Shown one piece after another: positions 9,101 through 16,487 of a DNA stretch of 64,000 nucleotides. Origin of the DNA: Bacteroides faecium (GTDB taxonomy: Bacteria > Bacteroidota > Bacteroidia > Bacteroidales > Bacteroidaceae); assembly GCF_012113595.1 (NCBI RefSeq), contig NZ_CP050831.1, forward strand, positions 6,634,001-6,698,000. Direction: 5' to 3'. The position numbers were made by a program, and so were the translations under genes. The notes under the pieces are model-generated. The model saw only the letters and a list, made by a program, of their open reading frames with translations. It was not told the DNA's origin and made no database searches. How positions within the stretch are numbered: the stretch's first letter is position 1; each line of letters begins with the position of its first letter.

Positions 9101-9314
9101 GTCTTCTGCGCTGGCATTGATTCCGCTGGCTTTGGGCGGCGACTTGCCGGGTAACGAAATACAGAGTCCGATGGCCAAGGTTATCTTGGGCGGACTGTTA
9201 ACGTCTACTTTTTTGAACGGTTTCATCGTTCCGATTGTTTATCTACTAATGCACCGGAAAAACAAAGCGAATAACAACAATAGTCATTTGATAAATGAGA
9301 ACTTAGGGGCGTAG
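6183..9314 (+). CDS. czcA: CzcA-like heavy-metal efflux RND pump
   Basis: A 1043-residue inner-membrane pump of normal length for HME-RND proteins. One N-terminal membrane helix is followed by a large periplasmic loop, a block of helices (about residues 335-530), a second loop and a second block (about 850-1030). The fourth helix carries the acidic motif GSLVDDAIVDVENVYKR, expected for proton relay in metal-exporting RND pumps. The pattern VDVFPDLNAPTVVIMTEA near the N-terminus is typical of the CzcA/CusA group. It is driven by proton influx and moves metal ions from periplasm or cytoplasm through CzcB and CzcC. The last two codons and the stop (GA, TAG) lie in the repeat at 9306-9338. Confidence 0.93.
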   Translation: MLNKIIHYSLHNRLVVLCAAILLLIAGTYTAMHTEVDVFPDLNAPTVVIMTEANGMAAEEVEQLVTFPVETAVNGATGVRRVRSSSTNGFSVVWVEFDWGTDIYLARQIVSEKLAVVSESLPVNVGKPTLGPQSSILGEMLIVGLTADSTSMLDLRTIADWTIRPRLLSTGGVAQVAVLGGDIKEYQIQLDPERMRHYGISMGEVMAVTQDMNLNANGGVLYEFGNEYIVRGVLSTTQTGQLGKAVVKTVNSFPVTLEDIANVTIGPKAPKLGTASERGKPAVLMTVTKQPATSTLELTDKLETSLKDLQKNLPPDVKVSTDIFRQSRFIESSIGNVKKSLLEGGIFVVIVLFLFLANVRTTLISLVTLPLSLLVSILTLHYMGLTINTMSLGGMAIAIGSLVDDAIVDVENVYKRLRENRLKAEAERLSTLEVVFNASKEVRMPILNSTLIIVVSFVPLFFLSGMEGRMLVPLGIAFIVALFASTVVALTLTPVLCSYLLGSNKTNKEMKESFVARWMKGVYGKALTWVLAHKRVTLGGTIALFLVALGVFFTLGRSFLPSFNEGSFTINISSLPGISLEESNKMGQRAEELLMTIPEIQTVARKTGRAELDEHALGVNVSEIEAPFELKDRPRGELVAEVREKLGTITGANIEIGQPISHRIDAMLSGTKANIAIKLFGDDLNRMFSLGNQIKGAISDIPGVADLNVEQQIERPQLKIQPKREMLAKFGITLPEFSEYVNVALAGKVISQVYEQGKSFDLIVKVKDDARDEMEKIRNLMVDTNDGRKVPLSYVAEVVSAMGPNTINRENVKRKIVISANVADRDLRSVVNDIQKEIDSSVQLPEGYHIEYGGQFESEQAASRTLALTSFISIAVIFLLLYNEFRSVKESGVILLNLPLALIGGVFALVITTGEVSIPAIIGFISLFGIATRNGMLLISHYNHLQQEEGLNVYDSVIQGSLDRLNPILMTALSSALALIPLALGGDLPGNEIQSPMAKVILGGLLTSTFLNGFIVPIVYLLMHRKNKANNNNSHLINENLGA

Positions 9315-9338
9315 CGCTCCGGCAAGGTTTCCTTGCGG
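9306..9338 (+). repeat. 33-bp double-hairpin element carrying the czcA stop codon
   Basis: Near-identical to 4009-4041. The czcA TAG (9312-9314) sits in the loop of the first hairpin. It is followed 14 bases later by palindromic repeat copy 3, the same two-element order and spacing as after the ABC-F gene. Confidence 0.85.
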
Positions 9339-9352
9339 CATGAAGATATTTT

Positions 9353-9431
9353 AGGCACGGATTACGCGGATTTCACGGTTTTGGGAAATGCGGTTTATAA
9401 AATAACAGCGTAATCCGTGTAATCCGTGCCT
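9353..9431 (+). repeat. 79-bp palindromic repeat, copy 3
   Basis: Same orientation as copy 2, with arms AGGCACGGATTACGCGGATT and AATCCGTGTAATCCGTGCCT. It lies between czcA and czcC in what should be one transcript, so it could lower czcC expression or protect the upstream mRNA. Confidence 0.9.
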
Positions 9432-9475
9432 AAAAATTATCATTTAAAGTGATATATAATAAAAAACAAGAAAGT

Positions 9476-10669
9476 ATGAAACGAATTATCATGATAGGTT
9501 CCTTAGCTGCCACTGCGTTCTTTGCCCTGACGGGCAGTATGCAGGCGCAGAGCAGCATAGACCAGGTTTTAAAAAATATAGAAACAAATAATAAGGAGTT
9601 GCAGGCGAACGGGCAACTGATTCAGTCGCAAAAACTGGAAGCTAAAACGGATAATAATCTGCCGGACCCTACACTTTCTTATGCGCATCTTTGGGGTTCG
9701 AAGGATAAGAGTGAAACAATCGGCGAGCTGGTTGTTTCGCAGAGCTTCGATTTTCCGAGTTTATATGTGACACGTAATAAGTTGAACCGCTTGAAAGCGG
9801 GGGCTTATGACAGTCAGGCGGATGTTTTCCGCCAGGAGAAGTTATTGCTGGCGAAGGAGCTTTGCTTGGATATTATTATGCTTCGTCAGCAGAAGAATAT
9901 CCTGGAAGAGCGTCTGCGTAATGCGGAAGAACTCTCGAAGATGTATGCCAAACGTCTGCAAACGGGGGATGCGAACGCGCTCGAGACGAATAAGATTAAT
10001 CTGGAATTGTTGAACGTCAAGACGGAAACGTCGCTGAACGAAACGGCACTTCGCAATAAGTTGCAGGAACTGAACACGCTGAACGGGAATATTCCGGTGG
10101 TTTTCGAGGAAAATCAATACCCGTCTGTGCCTTTCCCGTCCGACTATCAGATTCTGAAATCCGAAATAATGTCCGCAGACCGCACGTTGATGGCTCTCGG
10201 CAACGAAAGTTTGGTTGCCCGCAAACAGATTGCCGTCAATAAGTCGCAGTGGTTGCCGAAACTGGAGCTGGGTTATCGACGGAATACGGAAACGGGAGTA
10301 CCGTTCAATGGCGTGGTAGTCGGTTTTTCTTTCCCGCTCTTCGAGAACCGGAATAAAGTGAAGATTGCCAAAGCGCAGGCGCTGAATATCGACTTACAAA
10401 AGGATAACGCAACATTGCAGGTGGAATCCGAACTGGCACAGCTTTACCGCGAAGCCAAAGCACTGCACGCTTCGATGGAAGAATACAGCAAGACTTTCCA
10501 GTCACAACAAGACCTGGCATTGCTGAAGCAGGCGTTGACCGGCGGACAAATAAGCATGATTGAGTACTTCGTAGAAGTATCTGTAATCTACCAAAGCCAC
10601 CAGAACTATCTGCAACTGGAAAATCAGTATCAGAAGGCAATGGCACGGATTTACAAGAGTAAACTATAA
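9476..10669 (+). CDS. czcC: CzcC-like TolC-family outer-membrane efflux protein
   Basis: A 397-residue protein. I place the start at the ATG at 9476, because it opens directly with a signal peptide (MKRIIMIGSLAATAFFALTG, cleavage near MQAQ/S); a GTG nine codons upstream is less likely. The long amphipathic helices and two halves with VAVNKSQWLPKLELGYRR-like strands fit the outer-membrane factor fold, in which a trimer forms a beta-barrel and a periplasmic tunnel docking onto CzcA/CzcB. The length is near the short end for the family (usually 400-450). It closes the efflux operon; the next gene is convergent and overlaps its 3' end by 6 bases. Confidence 0.88.
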   Translation: MKRIIMIGSLAATAFFALTGSMQAQSSIDQVLKNIETNNKELQANGQLIQSQKLEAKTDNNLPDPTLSYAHLWGSKDKSETIGELVVSQSFDFPSLYVTRNKLNRLKAGAYDSQADVFRQEKLLLAKELCLDIIMLRQQKNILEERLRNAEELSKMYAKRLQTGDANALETNKINLELLNVKTETSLNETALRNKLQELNTLNGNIPVVFEENQYPSVPFPSDYQILKSEIMSADRTLMALGNESLVARKQIAVNKSQWLPKLELGYRRNTETGVPFNGVVVGFSFPLFENRNKVKIAKAQALNIDLQKDNATLQVESELAQLYREAKALHASMEEYSKTFQSQQDLALLKQALTGGQISMIEYFVEVSVIYQSHQNYLQLENQYQKAMARIYKSKL

Positions 10670-12187
10670 CGTTTTTATCTCATCCGGTAAATATCCGCTG
10701 CGGATACGCCACTCTTGCGGGTAAAGATTATTTGCACGGTTGCCGATATTCTTTACGAAGCCGAGAGGGATATTCCGATAGGTAAGTAAAACATAACCGC
10801 GAGGGGCTGTTGCCGATAAGGTAATGGCCTCTTTCCGTAAGTAGGCAATCGCTTGTTCGTAAGTTACTTCTTCGGTCGCAAAAGCTTCGCGGCGCAACAG
10901 TGCGGAACTCATTGCCAAAGCATGGCCGGGGATTAAATCTTTTCCTTTCACCTCTCCCACTCCGACACCGGCCGACACGATTCTCAGGCTTTGCTTCATG
11001 GCTGCCAGTTCGTCAGCATATCGTTGCGGGAAGATTTGAATGGTTGTTCCTTCTGCGGATAATAGATAACTGGCGGACTCCTCTTCATTCAACCAGTTCT
11101 TGGCTATATTCAGATGTTCTTTGGTGACAAGTGACGGCGTTGCTCCGCCTTTCTTATCCTTTTTCTTTGAAGTTTTGCCTTTAGCAAAAGAAAAGACGAG
11201 TGTGTTGTCTTCTTCCGTTTCCGGTTTGCGAAGGGCGGCTAAGAAAAAGCCCTCGCCTTTGGTTTTATGAGGGAAGAAGTGATAGACTGGTGTTTCTAGC
11301 GCAGAGTGCCCGGAACTGTCAGACTCATCCCGTAAAAGATTTCCTGTAATATTCCAGTCTTTCCGAACTTCCAAGACCAACGGTTCCGCCCCGAATTCTT
11401 GCTGAATCCAACGAACGTTTTCTTCATCTTCTTTTGTATTATACGTACATGTACTATATATAAGGATTCCACCGGGCTTCAAGCTAGGCCAAATATCTGC
11501 GATAATTCTCCGTTGCCGTTGCCAGCATATCGCTACATTTTCCGGACTCCATTCTTCAACCGCCACCGGGTCTTTGCGGAACATACCTTCGCCCGAACAG
11601 GGAACATCAGTCAGAATCACGTCAAAGAAAGAGGGCAAAGATGAAAAGTCAGCAGGGTCATTATTGGTTACAACGACATCCGGCTGCCCCCACTTGGTCA
11701 GGTTCTCCGCCAAAATCTGAGAACGGTTTCTGATAACTTCATTGGCAACCAGCAGACTTCCTTCAGGAAGCACACTGCGGGCATGAGTCGATTTTCCACC
11801 GGGAGCAGCACATAAGTCCAACATCACCACCGGTTCTGTGACGTATTGCCGGAGCACCTGTTCTACAAACATGGAAGATGCTTCCTGAACATAATAGCAG
11901 CCTGCATGAAACAAAGGGTCGAACGTAAAAGTAAGACGCTCATCGAGATAAAATCCCTCGGATGACCAGGGAACTGGGAGAAGTTGAGAATTGAGAATTG
12001 AGAGTTGAGAGTGAACCGCATTGTCCTGCATAGCCACTCTCAACTCTCCACTCTCCATTCTCAACTTATTAAAGTTCAACCTTATGCTGACAGGTGGTTC
12101 CTGTTGCAAGGCAGCAGCCAGTTTGTCGTATTCTTCGTCACCCAATAAAGAGCGGGTGTAATCTATGAAAGAAGCGGGTAAATTCAT
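10664..12187 (-). CDS. RsmF/NOL1-NOP2-Sun family RNA (cytosine-5) methyltransferase
   Basis: A 507-residue protein that should methylate a cytosine of rRNA using S-adenosylmethionine. The SAM motif is LDLCAAPGGKSTH; the two catalytic cysteines are in DVPCSGEGMFRK (nucleophile partner) and YSTCTYNTKEDE. The C-terminal part (about 380-507) is the extra RsmF-type RNA-binding region. Near the N-terminus, between VSIRLNFNK and PVPWSSEGFYL, where the family usually has some ten residues, there is an extra segment of about 29 residues encoded by the inverted repeat at 11981-12067, inserted in frame. Whether it affects function is unknown. The gene is transcribed leftward, alone, with no convincing -7 box. 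Confidence 0.9.
   Translation of the reverse strand: MNLPASFIDYTRSLLGDEEYDKLAAALQQEPPVSIRLNFNKLRMESGELRVAMQDNAVHSQLSILNSQLLPVPWSSEGFYLDERLTFTFDPLFHAGCYYVQEASSMFVEQVLRQYVTEPVVMLDLCAAPGGKSTHARSVLPEGSLLVANEVIRNRSQILAENLTKWGQPDVVVTNNDPADFSSLPSFFDVILTDVPCSGEGMFRKDPVAVEEWSPENVAICWQRQRRIIADIWPSLKPGGILIYSTCTYNTKEDEENVRWIQQEFGAEPLVLEVRKDWNITGNLLRDESDSSGHSALETPVYHFFPHKTKGEGFFLAALRKPETEEDNTLVFSFAKGKTSKKKDKKGGATPSLVTKEHLNIAKNWLNEEESASYLLSAEGTTIQIFPQRYADELAAMKQSLRIVSAGVGVGEVKGKDLIPGHALAMSSALLRREAFATEEVTYEQAIAYLRKEAITLSATAPRGYVLLTYRNIPLGFVKNIGNRANNLYPQEWRIRSGYLPDEIKTL
11981..12067. repeat. 87-bp inverted-repeat element inserted in frame in the methyltransferase gene
   Basis: The left arm 11981-12013 starts AAGTTGAGAATTGAGAATTG; the right arm 12035-12067 ends CCATTCTCAACTT. 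The 33-bp arms pair with about three mismatches around a 21-bp centre. 87 bases is 29 codons, so the frame is kept, and on the gene strand the element has no stop. A half element of the same family lies at 42168-42201. It behaves like a dispersed palindromic element tolerated inside a protein. Confidence 0.85.
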
Positions 12188-12295
12188 TTTCGTATCTTAA
12201 TTTTCGCAAATATCAAAAATATTTCGTCTCTTTGCAACTTTCTTGGATATTAACTACGTCTAACAGACAAAGAAACAAATTAAAAAACTATTTAT

Positions 12296-13036
12296 ATGAA
12301 AAATTTTCTACTTGCATTGATGGTTGTATTGACCACTTGCACATTGGCTATCGCCCAAAATAATACGACGGTTATACAAGATTCAGTCGGGAACGTAAAA
12401 ATCAGCGTAAAGAAAAGTAATAAAGCAAACGCAAATAACACTGCTGTAACAGTGGTTGGCGTAGACACTACGGATGCCGATTCTACCGACATTGATGCTG
12501 ATTCAAGCAGTGCGAGTCACGGTAGTGCCAGTTTCTCAATCAATACGGATGACGATGACTTTCCATTCAATAAGATGGGAGATGCCATTAGCGGTGGCAT
12601 TCTCGTATCCATCATCGCTATTATTGCCGTATTCGGATTGCCGGTGTTCATCCTGTTCGTTGTCTTCTTCTTCCGCTACAAGAACCGGAAAGCACGTTAT
12701 CGTCTCGCCGAACAAGCGCTTGCAGCAGGACAACCCTTACCGGAAGACTTTATCCGGGAAAACAGGACAGTCGACCAGTGTTCACAAGGTATCAAAAACA
12801 CGTTTACCGGTATCGGACTTTTCATCTTCTTATGGGCAATCACAGGAGAATTCGGAATAGGAACTATCGGACTGTTAGTTGCATTTATGGGAGTCGGACA
12901 ATGGATTATTGGTAACAAACAGAAGCAAAATTCGGAAGCATCCGACGCTTGGATGCGCAATATCGGTTCCAAAGAGAAAGGCAATGGGCTGAATAAAGGA
13001 AAGAACGAAGAAGAAAAGCCCGAAGAAGAAAAATGA
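12296..13036 (+). CDS. Predicted membrane protein (DUF6249-like) of the sigma-factor cassette
   Basis: A 246-residue protein: signal peptide (MKNFLLALMVVLTTCTLAIAQ), a low-complexity Ser/Asp/Thr-rich segment (about 35-90), two membrane spans near residues 100-128 with RYKNRKARYR after them, a further pair of spans near 168-205, and a very charged C-terminus ending EEEKPEEEK. The arrangement recalls the Bacteroidales DUF6249 family, of unknown function. Its stop overlaps the ATG of the sigma-factor gene (ATGA), so the two are translationally coupled. It could take part in membrane stress sensing with the sigma factor and the next small membrane protein; this is inferred from context only. Confidence 0.8.
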   Translation: MKNFLLALMVVLTTCTLAIAQNNTTVIQDSVGNVKISVKKSNKANANNTAVTVVGVDTTDADSTDIDADSSSASHGSASFSINTDDDDFPFNKMGDAISGGILVSIIAIIAVFGLPVFILFVVFFFRYKNRKARYRLAEQALAAGQPLPEDFIRENRTVDQCSQGIKNTFTGIGLFIFLWAITGEFGIGTIGLLVAFMGVGQWIIGNKQKQNSEASDAWMRNIGSKEKGNGLNKGKNEEEKPEEEK

Positions 13037-13584
13037 GCCAACTCAACGATATATCGCTAGTCGCGCAGGTCGTGGTGTTCAAGAACACCAGGGCCTTCGA
13101 CCAGTTGGTGGGAAAGTACCAGTCGCCTGTCCGGCGGTTCTTCCTGAATCTGACTTGCGGCGACAACGAATTGAGTGACGACTTGGCACAAGATACATTC
13201 ATCAAGGCATATACGAATATTGCTTCTTTCCGAAACTTATCAAGTTTCTCTACGTGGCTGTACCGTATTGCATACAATGTTTTTTATGACTATATTCGCA
13301 GCCGGAAAGAGACGGCTGACTTGGATACAAGGGAAATAGACGCCATCAACAGTACCGAGCAGGAGAATGTCGGTCAGAAAATGGATGTCTACCAGTCGCT
13401 CAAGACGCTCAAAGAAGTGGAAAGAACCTGCATCACGTTGTTCTACATGGAAGATGTAAGCATCGACAAGATTGCGGGGATAACAGGAATACCGACAGGG
13501 ACGGTGAAAAGCCATCTGTCGCGTGGTAAAGAGAAATTAGCAACGTATTTAAAACAAAACGGTTATGAAAGAAGTAGACAATGA
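13033..13584 (+). CDS. ECF-type RNA polymerase sigma factor
   Basis: A 183-residue sigma-70 family factor with only regions 2 and 4. Region 2 contains DDLAQDTFIKAYTNIASFRNLSSFSTWLYRIA; region 4 has the helix-turn-helix ISDKIAGITG-like segment ending PTGTVKSHLSRGKEKL. It overlaps the gene before it by 4 bases and the gene after it by 20 bases, so all three are made together. Such factors are usually held by an anti-sigma factor encoded next door; the downstream small membrane protein is the candidate. No cognate promoter can be named from the sequence. Confidence 0.93.
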   Translation: MSQLNDISLVAQVVVFKNTRAFDQLVGKYQSPVRRFFLNLTCGDNELSDDLAQDTFIKAYTNIASFRNLSSFSTWLYRIAYNVFYDYIRSRKETADLDTREIDAINSTEQENVGQKMDVYQSLKTLKEVERTCITLFYMEDVSIDKIAGITGIPTGTVKSHLSRGKEKLATYLKQNGYERSRQ

Positions 13585-13894
13585 TAAGCTCTTGCGCGAT
13601 TTCTTCGCAGAAAACAGGCAGGAAATAGCGGACAACGGATTCAGTCGCCGTGTCATGCACCACTTGCCCGACCGCAGCTATCGGTTGGCACGTCTTTGGA
13701 GTGCTTTCGTAATGGCGATTGCAACTGTACTTTTCGTTTGGCTGGGCGGTTTGGAAGCTGCTTGGGGAACAATCAGGGAAGTGTTTATCGGTATGATTAA
13801 TCATGGTGCTACAAGCCTTGACCCGAAATCAATTATTATCGCTACCGTCGTCCTGCTGTTTATGGCGACGCGTAAAGTGGCTTCGTTGGCATAA
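13565..13894 (+). CDS. Small two-span membrane protein, candidate anti-sigma partner (DUF5056-like)
   Basis: A 109-residue protein with a charged cytoplasmic N-terminus (about 1-40; LLRDFFAENRQEIADNGFSRRVMHHLP) and two membrane helices (about 42-63 and 87-105). The N-terminal pattern of acidic FF and a FSRRVM motif is seen in Bacteroidales proteins encoded after ECF sigma factors (I recall DUF5056). It starts 20 bases inside the sigma gene. Its topology (cytoplasmic N-terminal domain, membrane anchor) is what an anti-sigma factor would have, but it lacks a classical zinc anti-sigma HxxxCxxC motif. Confidence 0.75.
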   Translation: MKEVDNDKLLRDFFAENRQEIADNGFSRRVMHHLPDRSYRLARLWSAFVMAIATVLFVWLGGLEAAWGTIREVFIGMINHGATSLDPKSIIIATVVLLFMATRKVASLA

Positions 13895-14011
13895 AGTAGT
13901 ACGAAAAAGTTAATATTTAACAGTCCCTGTTGACAAGGAAGAGAGGCGGAAAGAGAAAACGCCGTTCTTGGCAGACATTGGCAGACAGACAAGGACAATT
14001 CCCATACGCAG

Positions 14012-14048
14012 AAAAGGGCGGTTTAACATAATGTTAAACCGCCCTTTT
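14012..14048. terminator. Strong palindromic terminator
   Basis: AAAAGGGCGGTTTAACAT and its exact complement are separated by a single base: an 18-bp perfect stem that ends in A and T runs and works in either direction. It closes the sigma cassette. Confidence 0.85.
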
Positions 14049-14189
14049 CATAACAGACAATTATTATCTCCTTCTTACTCATTATCAACACGATACGTCA
14101 CAATATCCGTGTTTTCATCCATGCTTCCGCCAATGATTGGATATTTATATAATTACGAATCTGACAAGTTACGTCCCACAAATAAAATT

Positions 14190-14240
14190 CTCTTACTAAG
14201 AAACGTCTCTTACTAATAAACCTCTCCTACTGTTAAACAA
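14190..14240. repeat. Three 17-bp direct repeats upstream of the phospholipase promoter
   Basis: CTCTTACTAAGAAACGT, CTCTTACTAATAAACCT and CTCCTACTGTTAAACAA follow each other without gaps, ending about 47 bases before the -7 box at 14287. They could be regulator sites; a weaker fourth unit may lie just before. Confidence 0.45.
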
Positions 14241-14286
14241 TGATAAATCTACCCTTTATTCCAAGTCGCCCCAAACTTAGATGTTG

Positions 14287-14294
14287 TATCTTTG
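14287..14294 (+). promoter_or_regulatory. Bacteroides -7 box for the phospholipase-D gene
   Basis: TATCTTTG followed by T, 32 bases ahead of the TTG start at 14327. Confidence 0.65.
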
Positions 14295-14326
14295 TTGTTC
14301 TGTAAACTAAAATAGAGAGAAAAGTT

Positions 14327-15598
14327 TTGAAACTACGTATATTTATTTTATTTCTGTTTTTGTCTTTATTGCGTGCCCAGGCGGATGTCATCGACAGTTT
14401 GATGACGCATCCACGGGACTCTATCGGACTAACAAGTGATTCTCTAGTATTACATTTCCTGAAAGAATCAGGTATTCCCATTTCCGATAATAATAAAGTC
14501 AAGCTGCTGAAAAGCGGACGGGAGAAGTTTATCGATTTATTTGAAGCCATAAGGGAAGCCAAACACCATGTTCACCTTGAATATTTCAATTTCCGCAATG
14601 ACTCCATCGCCAATGCTTTATTCGACCTCTTGGCCGAAAAGGTAAAAGAAGGCGTTGAAGTGCGGGCTATGTTCGACGCCTTCGGCAACTGGTCGAATAA
14701 CAAGCCGCTCAAAAAGAAACATCTCAAGAAAATACGCGAACGGGGCATCGAAATTGTCAAGTTCGATCCGTTTACCTTTCCTTACATCAACCACGCCGCC
14801 CACCGCGACCACCGGAAGATTGCCGTTATCGACGGAAAAGTGGCTTATACGGGCGGAATGAATATCGCCGATTATTACATCAACGGTTTGCCCAAAATCG
14901 GAACTTGGCGGGATATGCACACGCGTATCGAAGGGGATGCCGTCAACGACCTGCAAGAAATTTTCCTCACGATTTGGAACAAAGAGACGAAGCAGAATAT
15001 AGGCGGGGAAGCCTATTTTCCGCAACATGCGGGACAGACGGACAGCACCAATATTGTAGTCGCCATCGTAGACCGCACTCCGAAGAAAAACAGTCGTATG
15101 TTGAGCCACGCATATGCGATGAGTATTTATTCGGCGCAAAAGAATGTACACATCGTCAATCCTTACTTCGTACCGACTTCTTCAATCAAGAAAGCACTGA
15201 ACCGCTCCATTGACCGGGGAGTGGACGTGACGATTATGGTTTCTTCCGCTTCTGATATTCCGTTTACGCCGGATGCTGCGCTCTATAAGCTGCATAAGTT
15301 GATGAAAAGGGGAGCTACCGTCTACATGTACAACGGGGGATTTCATCACTCGAAAATTATGATGGTCGACGACCTGTTCTGCACAGTCGGCACCGCCAAC
15401 CTGAACAGCCGGAGTCTCCGATACGACTACGAGACGAACGCTTTCATCTTTGACAAAAAAATAACAGCCGAACTGAATACCATGTTCCATGAAGATATAG
15501 AACACTGCACCCAACTGACACCTGAATTTTGGAAAAAGCGTTCACCCTGGAAGAAGTTCGTCGGATGGTTTGCTAATTTATTCACGCCATTTTTGTAA
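14327..15598 (+). CDS. Phospholipase D / cardiolipin synthase family protein
   Basis: A 423-residue protein with two HKD motifs: H162-x-K164-x4-D169 (HRKIAVID) and FHHSKIMMVDD near residue 343. Both are intact, as needed for phosphatidyl transfer. It opens with a hydrophobic signal-like segment (MKLRIFILFLFLSLLRAQAD) rather than the two membrane helices of classical ClsA, so it may be exported or anchored by one helix. Cardiolipin synthase is the best guess; another phosphodiesterase of the PLD superfamily is possible. The start is TTG at 14327, chosen because it follows the promoter at 14287 and a purine-rich AGAGAGAAAAG and gives a complete signal segment. The stop codon overlaps the thyA promoter. 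Confidence 0.85.
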   Translation: MKLRIFILFLFLSLLRAQADVIDSLMTHPRDSIGLTSDSLVLHFLKESGIPISDNNKVKLLKSGREKFIDLFEAIREAKHHVHLEYFNFRNDSIANALFDLLAEKVKEGVEVRAMFDAFGNWSNNKPLKKKHLKKIRERGIEIVKFDPFTFPYINHAAHRDHRKIAVIDGKVAYTGGMNIADYYINGLPKIGTWRDMHTRIEGDAVNDLQEIFLTIWNKETKQNIGGEAYFPQHAGQTDSTNIVVAIVDRTPKKNSRMLSHAYAMSIYSAQKNVHIVNPYFVPTSSIKKALNRSIDRGVDVTIMVSSASDIPFTPDAALYKLHKLMKRGATVYMYNGGFHHSKIMMVDDLFCTVGTANLNSRSLRYDYETNAFIFDKKITAELNTMFHEDIEHCTQLTPEFWKKRSPWKKFVGWFANLFTPFL

Positions 15599-15603
15599 TT
15601 TTG
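15596..15603 (+). promoter_or_regulatory. Bacteroides -7 box for thyA-folA
   Basis: TAATTTTG followed by C; its first three bases are the TAA stop of the preceding gene. It lies 49 bases before the thyA ATG. Confidence 0.65.
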
Positions 15604-15652
15604 CACAAGCGTGTAGTTGTGAATACACCAATGATTTGAAAATTTATTCATT

Positions 15653-16447
15653 ATGAAACAATACCTGGATTTGCTCAACCGTGTACTGACTGAAGGCACG
15701 GAAAAAAGTGACCGCACCGGAACGGGAACCATCAGCGTTTTCGGCCATCAAATGCGTTTTAACCTCGAAGACGGTTTTCCCTGTCTGACGACGAAGAAGC
15801 TGCATCTGAAATCAATCATATACGAGTTGCTTTGGTTTCTGCAAGGAGACACTAACGTAAAATATCTGCAAGAGCACGGAGTCCGTATCTGGAATGAATG
15901 GGCTGACGAGAACGGTGACTTAGGCCACATCTACGGTTACCAGTGGCGTTCGTGGCCTGACTACAACGGTGGCTTCATCGACCAAATCAGCGAAGTGGTA
16001 GAAACAATCAAGCATAACCCGGATTCACGCCGTATCATCGTGAGTGCCTGGAACGTGGCAGATCTGAACAATATGAATCTCCCGCCCTGCCATGCTTTCT
16101 TTCAGTTCTACGTAGCAGACGGACGATTGAGCCTGCAACTTTACCAACGCAGTGCCGATATCTTCCTCGGCGTTCCTTTCAACATCGCTTCTTATGCATT
16201 GTTATTGCAGATGATGGCGCAAGTAACAGGATTGAAAGCCGGTGACTTTGTTCATACGTTCGGTGACGCTCATATCTACCTGAACCACCTGGAACAGGTG
16301 AAACTGCAACTGTCGCGTGAACCTCGCCCGCTGCCACAAATGAAAATCAATCCGGATGTGAAAAGTATCTTCGATTTCAAATTTGAGGACTTTGAATTAG
16401 TAAATTACGACCCGCATCCGCATATCGCAGGAGCAGTAGCCGTGTAA
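15653..16447 (+). CDS. thyA: Thymidylate synthase
   Basis: 264 residues, the standard bacterial ThyA length. It methylates dUMP to dTMP with methylene-tetrahydrofolate, producing dihydrofolate. The active-site Cys is in NLPPCHAFFQFYV, followed by the conserved QRSADIFLGVPFNIASYALL that binds dUMP and cofactor, and the C-terminus ends in the usual short hydrophobic tail (AGAVAV). folA follows closely on the same strand and recycles the dihydrofolate that this enzyme makes. Confidence 0.97.
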   Translation: MKQYLDLLNRVLTEGTEKSDRTGTGTISVFGHQMRFNLEDGFPCLTTKKLHLKSIIYELLWFLQGDTNVKYLQEHGVRIWNEWADENGDLGHIYGYQWRSWPDYNGGFIDQISEVVETIKHNPDSRRIIVSAWNVADLNNMNLPPCHAFFQFYVADGRLSLQLYQRSADIFLGVPFNIASYALLLQMMAQVTGLKAGDFVHTFGDAHIYLNHLEQVKLQLSREPRPLPQMKINPDVKSIFDFKFEDFELVNYDPHPHIAGAVAV

Positions 16448-16487
16448 TTTCCATGTGTCGTAAATTCACATGAGTCATATAATTCTT

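Larger units (their letters stand above)
13895..14326. other. Intergenic region between the sigma cassette and the phospholipase gene
   Basis: Holds a strong terminator (14012-14048), a short 17-bp direct-repeat array (14190-14240) and the promoter of the next gene (14287-14294). I see no gene in it. Confidence 0.7.
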
